From Candidatus Pacearchaeota archaeon (GTDB lineage: Archaea > Nanobdellota > Nanobdellia > Pacearchaeales > GW2011-AR1): a stretch of DNA of 10,923 nucleotides. The stretch's first letter is position 1. Every line of letters begins with the position of its first letter. This document shows, in pieces, positions 1-6,203 of the stretch. Both the position numbers and the translations under genes were made by a program. The DNA lies in contig JAFCDM010000042.1 in the NCBI GenBank assembly GCA_017609695.1, positions 1 to 10,923 of the forward strand. Reading direction: 5' to 3'. Below the pieces are notes generated by a model that did not search any database, was not told the DNA's origin, and saw only the letters and a list, made by a program, of their open reading frames with translations.

Positions 1-1792
1 CATTATCTGTTTTTATAGTTAAATAAACAGGGATTGTATCTGTTGAATCTCTGATTGTCTCATTTGGTCCAACACTTAAAATATTCAAAGGTTGAGTTCC
101 AATTAATTTATATAAATAACTTTGAGTATTTACATTTCTTTCAGATTCAGCATAACCAGGTTTATCTTTGCATTTAAAATAATATAAATTATCTTGTCTG
201 CTTTGGATTCCAGTTAATGTGGTTCTGCAAGTATAAACATTTTGATTATTCATTTCCCATAGATTAATATCACAAACCATATTATTTTCCATATTTTCAA
301 AACTTGTATCTGTTCTACTCCACTTACAATTAGCAGGCTCATTAACATAAACTTCTAAATCTAATTCTGTTTTATTATAATTAATAGGAGAATTACTTGG
401 AATATTAACAGACTCAATTTTTGGAGGAGTAGTATCAGGTCCTGGATCAACACAAAATCTAATAGAAAATGCATCTTGATTAAAGTTTCCATTTGCATCT
501 TGACATCTTACATATAAAGTATATGTCCCATCATTTTTTAATTCAGGAGCAGCTTTATTAATTGCTTCAGGTCCAGGTAAACTCATTGTTTCTGTATGAT
601 TATAAGAAAATAAATTACTCCCTCCAATATAATAAGACATTTCATCCCATCCTTTAGTTAAGTTATAGTCTATTCTACATTGAGCAGGCTCATCAGTTAA
701 AACATCAAATTCAAGAGGAGTAAATGCTTCAACACACTCTTCACTTATTTGGCTTATCACAACTCCTGTTGCAGGAGGACGAACAGCAGTATCTGGAATC
801 CATTTATATCCTTCTAAAACACTATTAATTTTAATCATTGGAGAATTAACATCATGAGGATTTACCCAAGCACATTTTTCTTCTTCTGTTCCAGCATTAA
901 GTAATTCACAAGCTTGTCCCAAACTTTTACACCGATACTCACTGCATTCTCCAAACTTATCATTACATAATTCACAATCATTACCTCCTATCGGAGGTTG
1001 GTATGGAAGACAATCAAATTCAACAATTTCTTTAGATGTTTTTTTGTAAGTAAGGGCAAAGATTGCTAACCCCACCCCGATTCCAAAGATGCCAGGGGTA
1101 AGCCATTTCTGTCCAAAAACAGCACCACCTTCTCCAACAACATTAGTAGCAATCTGACTTGCAGTTACTCCACCAAATCCAGAAATAAAACCCCACATTG
1201 CACCATCTTCACCTCCTGCAAAAGTTCCAATCATTGCACCTAATGCTCCAATAGTTGCAGCAGAAACAAGATTTTTAACAAGATTGTTTTGAAAATATGA
1301 TTTGATTCCTCCGACTAAGTCAGGTTTTTGCTGACCAATTATTTTTCCATTACTAACTTCTTGATTAAATTGTTCAAGACTCATGCTTTGAGTATTCCCA
1401 TCTATATCTTTAAAATTAACCTCCTTTTCACGAATCTCAAATACTTGATTTTTAGCAACTTCAACTTTACTTTCATCAAGGGTTGTGAACATTTGATTTT
1501 TTTTTAATTTATATATTTTTTCTTTAAGATTTGCAGGGACATCTGAAAATCCTGATGCAGGTTCTGGTGTTGAAGTACTTGGAGGAGACTTTTTTTTACT
1601 TAATTTTTCATCATCAAGTACTTGGATTCCTTTATTCTCTAAAACATTTTCATCAGAATCCCTTTTCGCACTAACAAACCCAATCTGCAAAATAACACAA
1701 AAAGCAAACATAAATACAATCAAGTTAATAACCTCAAAACCAGCAATAGTTTTTTTAAAATATCCATTAATACTTCTTCTCTTTTTTTCCAT
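1..1792 (-). CDS. Large membrane-anchored surface protein, 3' end beyond window
   Basis: I read this frame by reverse translation from ATG at 1792: it stays open for about 597 codons to the window edge, so the C-terminus is missing. A basic N-terminus (MEKKRRSING) is followed by a hydrophobic signal/anchor at residues 21-42. A Ser/Pro/Lys-rich linker lies near 60-85, then a Gly/Ala-rich hydrophobic stretch at about 170-220 and a likely membrane helix at about 230-249. A Cys-rich knot follows (C261, C273, C276, C283, C288, C295, C307). The rest is rich in Asn, Thr and Pro with spaced Cys and resembles repeated beta-sandwich (Ig-like) extracellular domains. Proteins of this build recur in Pacearchaeota/Woesearchaeota genomes; the function is unknown, and a surface role is inferred from the topology. 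The first 35 codons are duplicated at 8203-8308, beside the Cys-rich gene that would be its natural operon partner. Confidence 0.8.
   Translation of the reverse strand, partial: MEKKRRSINGYFKKTIAGFEVINLIVFMFAFCVILQIGFVSAKRDSDENVLENKGIQVLDDEKLSKKKSPPSTSTPEPASGFSDVPANLKEKIYKLKKNQMFTTLDESKVEVAKNQVFEIREKEVNFKDIDGNTQSMSLEQFNQEVSNGKIIGQQKPDLVGGIKSYFQNNLVKNLVSAATIGALGAMIGTFAGGEDGAMWGFISGFGGVTASQIATNVVGEGGAVFGQKWLTPGIFGIGVGLAIFALTYKKTSKEIVEFDCLPYQPPIGGNDCELCNDKFGECSEYRCKSLGQACELLNAGTEEEKCAWVNPHDVNSPMIKINSVLEGYKWIPDTAVRPPATGVVISQISEECVEAFTPLEFDVLTDEPAQCRIDYNLTKGWDEMSYYIGGSNLFSYNHTETMSLPGPEAINKAAPELKNDGTYTLYVRCQDANGNFNQDAFSIRFCVDPGPDTTPPKIESVNIPSNSPINYNKTELDLEVYVNEPANCKWSRTDTSFENMENNMVCDINLWEMNNQNVYTCRTTLTGIQSRQDNLYYFKCKDKPGYAESERNVNTQSYLYKLIGTQPLNILSVGPNETIRDSTDTIPVYLTIKTDN
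1683..1788 (+). repeat. Direct repeat, left copy (signal-anchor coding)
   Basis: This 106-bp stretch matches 8203-8308 in the same orientation with four mismatches (1693, 1724, 1727, 1729). The 58 bp from 1731 to 1788 are identical. It covers codons 2-37 of the minus-strand surface gene. Weaker similarity continues a few bases beyond the left end. The mismatches change Ile to Leu or Val or are silent, so both copies were probably under protein-level selection at some time. Confidence 0.9.
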
Positions 1793-1811
1793 ACTTAATT
1801 CAGATTAAAGA

Positions 1812-1823
1812 TGTTTATAAATT
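1812..1823 (-). promoter_or_regulatory. TATA box for the large surface gene
   Basis: On the minus strand the sequence reads AATTTATAAACA. Its centre lies about 25 nt upstream of the ATG at 1792, the spacing expected for a leaderless archaeal transcript. This gives the gene its own promoter, which it would not need inside the operon it seems to have been separated from. Confidence 0.55.
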
Positions 1824-1890
1824 TGTTGATGAATGTTTTTGAAAATTGATAATTATTTCACATTGTTTGAACTTTAAAATATAATCATAA

Positions 1891-1923
1891 TAACCACTAA
1901 AAAGATACGAAAAGTTTATAAAA
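1891..1923 (+). promoter_or_regulatory. Promoter of first lipoprotein-like gene with conserved upstream box
   Basis: TAACCACT (1891-1898), a 3-nt spacer and AAGATACGA (1902-1910) are followed by the TATA box TTTATAAAA (1915-1923), centred about 25 nt before the ATG at 1944, so the transcript is probably leaderless. The same arrangement without gaps occurs on the minus strand at 5543-5511 before the paralogous gene. The box may be a BRE or a regulator site; that is inference. Confidence 0.6.
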
Positions 1924-1943
1924 TCTAATTTCTTAATAAATTC

Positions 1944-2654
1944 ATGAAATCAAGAATCAAAAAAACATTACAAAATATAGTTCTTGAAGGAGGTTGTTTA
2001 GTTGGTTCTGTCTCATTATCTCTTACTTGGGGTTGTATTGATGGATATCAAAGCACAAGAACTACAATTGCAGGAGCATCTGCTCAGCATGTTGCTGCAA
2101 CAGATACAAGTTTAAGTTTACAACAATCTCAAGCTCTTGGTGTTTTAGGGGGAACATTACAAGTTTTAGGTAATCAACAAGCAATGAGGGAAAGTAAGAG
2201 TGAGGTTAATGTGAATGTTAATACACAAAGAAATTCTCAAAATTATGAGAATCAAAACAAAAGAGATAGACCCTTAGTTTTCACATGTGCTAAAGATATA
2301 GATACTTATTCTTCTTGGGAGGAAGTAGAATATAAAAATGTTTTTTATCCAGGAGAAAAAATTCGTCTATATGGAGATTTAAGCAGAAAATATCCTGATG
2401 GAACACCTACTGCAAATCAAACCACTCACCTTAAGACCGGGCGTTCTTATCCTTTTTGTGATAGAAAACTTCCTGTAGAAAAAAATCTAATAGAAAATGC
2501 ATGGTATGATGATGCAAAATTATTATTAGATAAATTTGGAGAGGGAGAATTTGAAAATAAATGGTATGTTAAAATAAAGGGTAAATGGGAATATGTAGGA
2601 AGCATTAGGTTTTTTGTAATAGACAACCGCCCATATGCTAGAGATAACCATTAA
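1944..2654 (+). CDS. Lipoprotein-like secreted protein A (paralogue of the gene at 5000-5434)
   Basis: This 236-residue protein has a basic N-terminus and a hydrophobic stretch ending in LTWGC (Cys31), a weak lipobox-like site, so a lipid-anchored surface location is plausible but unproven. After the Cys comes a segment of about 55 residues (CIDGYQSTRTTIAG onward) almost identical to the protein at 5000-5434. A polar Asn/Gln/Ser-rich spacer (about 78-107) follows, then a C-terminal domain (about 110-236) unlike the paralogue's, with Cys115 and Cys172 and many aromatic residues. The gene diverges from the surface gene at 1792 and precedes the radical SAM genes. I recognise no named family. The constant N-terminus with a variable C-terminus suggests a shared export/anchor module carrying different effector or binding domains. 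Confidence 0.75.
   Translation: MKSRIKKTLQNIVLEGGCLVGSVSLSLTWGCIDGYQSTRTTIAGASAQHVAATDTSLSLQQSQALGVLGGTLQVLGNQQAMRESKSEVNVNVNTQRNSQNYENQNKRDRPLVFTCAKDIDTYSSWEEVEYKNVFYPGEKIRLYGDLSRKYPDGTPTANQTTHLKTGRSYPFCDRKLPVEKNLIENAWYDDAKLLLDKFGEGEFENKWYVKIKGKWEYVGSIRFFVIDNRPYARDNH
2029..2115. repeat. Inverted repeat, copy 1 (lipoprotein constant region)
   Basis: These 87 bp are identical to the reverse complement of 5272-5358, synonymous positions included. Similarity continues with scattered mismatches to about 2230. The sharp contrast with the diverged codons on either side points to recent gene conversion or module duplication. Confidence 0.9.
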
Positions 2655-2666
2655 TCTTAAAAACAA

Positions 2667-2682
2667 GAGGTGATAGCACCTC
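2667..2682 (+). other. Small perfect hairpin GAGGTG-ATAG-CACCTC
   Basis: A 6-bp perfect stem with a 4-nt loop lies between the lipoprotein stop (2654) and the radical SAM start. No clear T-run follows, so a terminator is not well supported; it could be an RNA-processing or regulatory stem. A weak TATA-like CTTAAAAAC lies just upstream at 2656-2664, about 26 nt before an in-frame ATG at 2686. Confidence 0.4.
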
Positions 2683-2712
2683 GAGATGCTTTATTCTTGG
2701 ATTGAAAGAAAT

Positions 2713-3589
2713 ATGAAGACTAAGATCATTTGGAATATAACACGAGCTTGTCCATGGAATTGTTTTTTTGTTGTGTTAATGCATATCATATTTTACAGCC
2801 TCCTGGTTGGGAGATTAATTTAGAAAAACTTAAGAATCAAAGAATTGAATTGAGTTTGGAAGAAAAATTACAAATTGTAGATAATTTAGAAAACCCTTTA
2901 GAAATTGATATTTCTGGAGGAGAGCCTTTGCTTTTTAGAGATAATTTAGAAATCATTAAAAAATTATCTAAAAAGATTGGAAAAGAGAATCTTTCTATAA
3001 CAACAACAGCAAAAGGATTAAATTTAGTGAGTTTGAATTTTTTGGAGGGAAATGTTGGAGAAATAGGTTTTAGTTATGATTTTCCTTATGAGCCTAATAA
3101 TCTAAGACCTTTTGGCTTTATTTCTTCTAATCTAAAATCAATAAGAAAAATATCTAAAACTAATTTACACACTCTTGCTCAGATTATTTTAACAAGGTTA
3201 AATATATCTCCTTCAGTTATAAAACAGATTTACAGAAATTTATCAGATATTAAAGTTAATAGATTACTTTTAATGAAGTATTTTTTGGTTGGAAGAGGGG
3301 TTTATCATAATGGATTAGTTTTGGATTCAGAAGAACATAAAAAAGCAATAGAATTATATAGGTCTTTAGAAAATTCTGAAGGTCCAAAAGTACTTATTCA
3401 AACAGTTTTAAAAGAAGGAACTAAGAGAAATTCTATAAACTTAAATATAACCTCACAAGGTTTATTAATCTCAAACCCTTGGGCATATGATGAAAAAGGG
3501 AATCCTTTAAAAGAATTTATTTTAGGAGATTTAATTTAGGAGATTTAAGATATAATAAACTCCATCAGATTTACAAGGGAGAACCTTAA
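2713..3589 (+). CDS. Radical SAM protein, reading frame broken twice
   Basis: Starting at ATG 2713 the protein reads MKTKIIWNITRACPWNC and then meets a run of seven T (2763-2769). Read straight on, it stops after 36 residues. Read with a -1 shift it continues FFCCVNAYH, completing the radical SAM motif CPWNCFFC (Cys13, 17, 20) that binds the 4Fe-4S cluster, followed by SGGEP (about 68-72), the SAM-contacting motif. Near the 3' end a perfect 14-bp tandem duplication (3521-3548) causes a stop at 3537-3539. Removing one copy extends the frame through RYNKLHQIYKGEP to TAA at 3587-3589, just before the next gene. The repaired protein would be 287 residues. ATG 2686 is in frame and is an alternative start. 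The enzyme presumably makes a 5'-deoxyadenosyl radical; the substrate is unknown. It could be a pseudogene, a frameshifted gene or a sequence-error case. Confidence 0.75.
3521..3548 (+). repeat. 14-bp perfect tandem duplication at radical SAM gene 3' end
   Basis: TTTAGGAGATTTAA occurs twice back to back (3521-3534, 3535-3548). Because 14 is not a multiple of three, the second copy shifts the frame and produces the TAG stop at 3537-3539. Without it the gene would run to 3589. Confidence 0.9.
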
Positions 3590-3596
3590 ATATAAA

Positions 3597-4409
3597 ATGA
3601 AAGTTAAAGAAATAAATGCAAAATCTGTTATAACAAAAAGCCAGCTCCCAGAAGCAGATTTAGTGCTTAATCCCTATATTGGATGTCAACATGCTTGTAT
3701 ATATTGTTATGCAGATTTTATGAAGAGATTTACAAATCATTCTAAAGAAGAATGGGGCTCTTTTGTAGATGTTAAAGTAAATGCTCTGGAAACAATTAAT
3801 CCCAAAAAAATCCCAAAAAGATCTGTTGTTCTTTTAGGTTCTGTAACAGATCCTTACCAGCCATTAGAGTCTAGATATCAAATAACAAAAAAATGTCTTG
3901 AAAGATTATTAAATTGTCATGTAAGAGTTGAAATATTAACAAAATCCTCCCTTATCTTAAGAGATATTGATTTATTAAAAAAATTTAAAAATTTAAAAGT
4001 AGGAATGTCGGTTGGAATCCTTGATTCAGGATTATCTAGGAAATTAGAACCTTGTGCTTCTTCTCCACAACAAAGATTAGAAACCTTAAAAAGATTGCAT
4101 AAAGAAGGAATTAATACATACTTATTTATTTCTCCAATTTTCCCAAAAATATCTAAAATATCTGAATTATTAGAATTAACTAAGGATTATGTAGGGGAAG
4201 TAATGTTTGAAAATATAAATATCAGGCCAAATAATAAAAGAAGAATTTTAAAATTTATTCAAGAAAATAAACCCTCTTTAATAGATTTTTATGAAAGATT
4301 ATCTAAAAATCAAGAATATTGGGATAGTCTTGAGAAAGAAATAATTCAAGAATGTAAAGATAAAAGAATTAAATATAAAATCTTTTTTCATCATAGGAAA
4401 AATGGATAA
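3597..4409 (+). CDS. SPL-like radical SAM protein (COG1533 / Rv2578c-type)
   Basis: This 270-residue protein opens with KSVITKSQLPEADLVLNPYIG and the motif CQHACIYC (Cys30, Cys34, Cys37), followed by YADFMKRFTNH. A conserved SVTDPYQPLESRYQIT block lies near residue 85, and the C-terminus ends IFFHHRKNG. All match the COG1533 'SplB-related' radical SAM family along its full length, and no lesion is visible. Despite the photolyase-like name, the physiological reaction of most COG1533 members is not established; radical chemistry with SAM and a 4Fe-4S cluster is expected. The start is the first ATG after the repaired end of the preceding gene. The next gene overlaps by 8 bp, so the three genes are likely co-transcribed and this one is translationally coupled to the DUF5680-like gene. 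Confidence 0.85.
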   Translation: MKVKEINAKSVITKSQLPEADLVLNPYIGCQHACIYCYADFMKRFTNHSKEEWGSFVDVKVNALETINPKKIPKRSVVLLGSVTDPYQPLESRYQITKKCLERLLNCHVRVEILTKSSLILRDIDLLKKFKNLKVGMSVGILDSGLSRKLEPCASSPQQRLETLKRLHKEGINTYLFISPIFPKISKISELLELTKDYVGEVMFENINIRPNNKRRILKFIQENKPSLIDFYERLSKNQEYWDSLEKEIIQECKDKRIKYKIFFHHRKNG

Positions 4410-4860
4410 ACAATTTTTATTAGATTTTTTAAAGAGAGCAAAAAGAAAGACATTTGCTTCAAAAATTGTTAAACCAACTAAAACCAAGGATAAGGGATTA
4501 GGGTATAGTTATGAAGAGAGGACTTTTTTATATAAAGATAAATACTTTGGATATTTTATTGATACAGGCCAGGAGATGGTTTGGGATAAGGGGATTCCAG
4601 AATGGTCAATGTCTTATAGGGGAGGAATGATTGAAGGCCATGAAAATTTATCAAAAAAATGTTTTTCATTTTTGAAAGAATGTTTGCAAAAAATGCCAAG
4701 AGATTTCCCTGTTCGAGGTCCAAAAAATTATGAAAAAGGAGATTTTAAATATGAAAATAGTTGGAAGGGGAATATAAATAGTTTTTTTGGTGAAGAAAAA
4801 ATATCTTGGAGAGGAACTCAAATTTATTTTAGAAATTATCTAGGAGGAATTATAAAATAG
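4402..4860 (+). CDS. DUF5680-like protein
   Basis: This 152-residue protein starts inside the end of the preceding gene (ATGGATAAAC spans its stop). The central block GQEMVWDKGIPEWSMSYRGG (about 56-75) and a C-terminal block FFGEEKISWRGTQIYFRNYLGG (about 128-149, quoted in part) fit the DUF5680 pattern of two similar beta-rich halves, as I recall the family. In bacteria this domain often sits in small stand-alone proteins or after an XRE-type DNA-binding domain; no DNA-binding part is present here. Function is unknown. Its coupling to a COG1533 radical SAM gene suggests a shared process. The protein is soluble, with no signal or membrane segment. Confidence 0.6.
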   Translation: MDKQFLLDFLKRAKRKTFASKIVKPTKTKDKGLGYSYEERTFLYKDKYFGYFIDTGQEMVWDKGIPEWSMSYRGGMIEGHENLSKKCFSFLKECLQKMPRDFPVRGPKNYEKGDFKYENSWKGNINSFFGEEKISWRGTQIYFRNYLGGIIK

Positions 4861-4874
4861 TTCTCAATCGAGAA
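4861..4874 (+). other. Small palindrome TTCTC-AATC-GAGAA at module end
   Basis: A 5-bp perfect stem with a 4-nt loop starts one base after the DUF5680-like stop. It sits where similarity to the other signal-anchor copies ends (CTGCAAAATAACAC begins at 4876). It could be a weak terminator stem or a recombination-junction mark; the sequence alone cannot decide. Confidence 0.35.
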
Positions 4875-4965
4875 ACTGCAAAATAACACTAAAAGCAACA
4901 ATAGCAATAACTAAATTTACCATTAAGAAATATGCTTTTGCTTGTGTGATTCCTCTTTTATTCAT
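4864..4965 (-). CDS. 33-residue signal-anchor remnant
   Basis: On the minus strand ATG 4965 opens a short frame beginning MNKRGITQAKAYFLMVNL, with a hydrophobic helix ending AFSVILQ and then FLD-stop. The layout and the AF(S/C)V(I/V)LQ ending match the N-termini of the large surface protein (1792) and the remnant at 8187-8314. The DNA shares CTGCAAAATAACAC with the left direct repeat. It is probably the detached 5' end of another surface protein gene; a genuine tiny membrane protein is possible. It follows the lipoprotein gene at 5000-5434 on the same strand after 34 bp. Confidence 0.45.
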   Translation of the reverse strand: MNKRGITQAKAYFLMVNLVIAIVAFSVILQFLD

Positions 4966-4967
4966 TC

Positions 4968-4991
4968 TCTTTTTTGTTTTTATATTTTTAA
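4968..4991 (+). terminator. T-rich tract, possible archaeal terminator
   Basis: A run of T-rich sequence (six T, five T and five T clusters) lies about 110 nt after the DUF5680-like stop. Archaeal polymerase can terminate at oligo-T without a stem, so this may end the radical SAM transcript. In an AT-rich genome the support is modest. Confidence 0.3.
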
Positions 4992-4999
4992 TTTCCTTT

Positions 5000-5434
5000 T
5001 TAATAAATTCCAAACCTCATATTAGTTACTCTAGAAACAAAAGTCGTTTTTGTTCCTTCAGGGTCTTCATAACAAATATGTTTATCATTCACCCATAAAA
5101 TTTTACATCTTGAACTATAACCATTCTCTAATAAAATAAAATCATTCCAAGAATTCCTATTTGAATAATCATTAACATTAACCTGACTTTTACTTTCTCT
5201 CCTTGATTGTTGATGTCCTAAAGCACCTAATGCTGCTCCCAAAGTGCCAAGAGCTTGGGATTGTTGTAAATTTAAACTTGTATCTGTTGCAGCAACATGC
5301 TGAGCAGATGCTCCTGCAATTGTAGTTCTTGTGCTTTGATATCCATCAATACAACCCCCACTAATACCACCTAAAGCCAAACCTCCAGCTAACAAACATC
5401 TTCCAACCAATCCACTTGCTTTTTGTTTTCTCAT
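5000..5434 (-). CDS. Lipoprotein-like secreted protein B (paralogue of the gene at 1944-2654)
   Basis: This 144-residue protein starts at ATG 5434. It has a short basic start, a Gly/Leu-rich hydrophobic segment (about 8-27) and Cys28 after ISGG, a poor but possible lipoprotein site. The following 55 residues (CIDGYQSTRTTIAG through QALGTLG) are nearly identical to protein A. The spacer is again Ser/Asn-rich. The C-terminal part (about 98-144, with Cys110 and Cys121) differs from A and is much shorter. The gene diverges from the kinase-like gene at 5585 and has the same upstream promoter box as A, but its TATA-like element is about 80 nt from the ATG, implying a leader of roughly 55 nt. Function is unrecognised. 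An exported, anchored product paired with each enzyme module is the inference. Confidence 0.7.
   Translation of the reverse strand: MRKQKASGLVGRCLLAGGLALGGISGGCIDGYQSTRTTIAGASAQHVAATDTSLNLQQSQALGTLGAALGALGHQQSRRESKSQVNVNDYSNRNSWNDFILLENGYSSRCKILWVNDKHICYEDPEGTKTTFVSRVTNMRFGIY
5272..5358. repeat. Inverted repeat, copy 2 (lipoprotein constant region)
   Basis: Perfect reverse complement of 2029-2115 over 87 bp. Recombination between the copies would invert the radical SAM module and swap the C-termini of the two lipoprotein-like genes. Confidence 0.9.
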
Positions 5435-5510
5435 TATAATTTTTAATATTTTATCATTAATAAAACTTTAGTTAAAAAGATTTCTTAATAATTTTTACAA
5501 CAAATCAAAT

Positions 5511-5543
5511 CTTTTTAAATCTATCGTATCTTAAAAGTGGTTA
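5511..5543 (-). promoter_or_regulatory. Promoter of second lipoprotein-like gene with conserved upstream box
   Basis: On the minus strand TAACCACT (5543-5536), three bases and AAGATACGA (5532-5524) precede the TATA-like GATTTAAAAAG (5521-5511), with the same spacing as at 1891-1923. The two boxes differ only in the 3-nt spacer. Both lie between divergent genes. Confidence 0.5.
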
Positions 5544-5553
5544 CAAATAGGAA

Positions 5554-5563
5554 GATTTATAAG
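5554..5563 (+). promoter_or_regulatory. TATA box for the kinase-nucleotidyltransferase-phosphatase operon
   Basis: GATTTATAAG is centred about 26 nt upstream of the ATG at 5585, consistent with a leaderless transcript. It lies next to the conserved box at 5524-5543, so one regulator could affect both divergent promoters. Confidence 0.6.
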
Positions 5564-5584
5564 TTTATTTAAATTAATAAATAT

Positions 5585-6202
5585 ATGAAAACCAAAATTT
5601 TCTGTTTAGAGGGAATAACCGGAGCTGGAAAAACAACTCAAGCAAATAAAATACGACAAAAATGGGATTTAGATAGGAGTTCTTATCTTGTAGTAAATGA
5701 AAAAGAATATAAGCCCTTTAAAGAAACTATAATAAATTGGCATAATGAGGGAGCTAATCAAAATTTTAGTTTTAAAGAAATACAAAAAATCGCTAGAGCA
5801 AGAGGGGAAATACATAGAATTCATTTTATTCCTTTAATAAATAATTTAAATTATATTTTGTTTGATAGGAGTTTTTATACAAGTGCAGTTTATCAATCAG
5901 ATGGAGAATTATCTATTCAACAAATTATAGATTTAAACCTAAGTAGTGGGGCAATTATTCCTGAAAAGGGGGTGATTTTAATTTGTTTTCCAGAAATTGC
6001 AAGAAAAAGAATTGATGAAAGGAGATTAAGAGATAACAAATATGATCTTCCTTCAATGCATGAATCCCTTGAAGAAATAAAGAAACGAAGAGACCTATAT
6101 CTTGAACTTGCTAAAAAACACCCGGAATTATATTTAATTGATACAACAAATAAAACAGAAAATCAAGTTTTTGAAAAAGTTAAACAAGGATTGGAGTTGT
6201 AA
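5585..6202 (+). CDS. Thymidylate-kinase-like P-loop nucleotide kinase
   Basis: This 205-residue protein has the length of dTMP kinases. The Walker A motif is GITGAGKTTQ (residues 10-19, Lys16). The DRS motif (94-96) with FYTSAVYQSDG matches the DR(Y/F/S)..S..AYQ region of the thymidylate kinase/deoxynucleoside kinase superfamily. The segment FPEIARKRIDERRLRDN (about 135-151) corresponds to the LID helix with its arginines. It ends in a helical C-terminus. The likely reaction is phosphate transfer from ATP to a nucleotide, nucleoside or similar small substrate; the specificity cannot be read. It is the first gene of a tight three-gene operon, so it may be a specialised rather than the housekeeping dTMP kinase. 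Confidence 0.75.
   Translation: MKTKIFCLEGITGAGKTTQANKIRQKWDLDRSSYLVVNEKEYKPFKETIINWHNEGANQNFSFKEIQKIARARGEIHRIHFIPLINNLNYILFDRSFYTSAVYQSDGELSIQQIIDLNLSSGAIIPEKGVILICFPEIARKRIDERRLRDNKYDLPSMHESLEEIKKRRDLYLELAKKHPELYLIDTTNKTENQVFEKVKQGLEL
6193..6196 (+). promoter_or_regulatory. Shine-Dalgarno GGAG that sets the nucleotidyltransferase start
   Basis: GGAG lies 7 nt before ATG 6204, one base after the kinase stop at 6202. This supports 6204 as the start rather than the in-frame ATG at 6138, which would overlap the kinase gene by 65 nt with no matching conservation. Confidence 0.6.
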
Positions 6203-6203
6203 A

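Noticed and set aside
3597..4409. True spore photoproduct lyase
   Set aside because: The match is to the broader COG1533 family; the host lineage does not sporulate and specific SplB features are not evident.
4299..4487. Minus-strand frame of 62 codons
   Set aside because: Antisense shadow of the SPL-like and DUF5680-like genes; Phe/Leu-rich composition arises from complementary AT-rich codons.
6138..6203. Upstream ATG extension of the nucleotidyltransferase
   Set aside because: It overlaps the kinase gene by 65 nt; the GGAG site and one-base spacing favour 6204.
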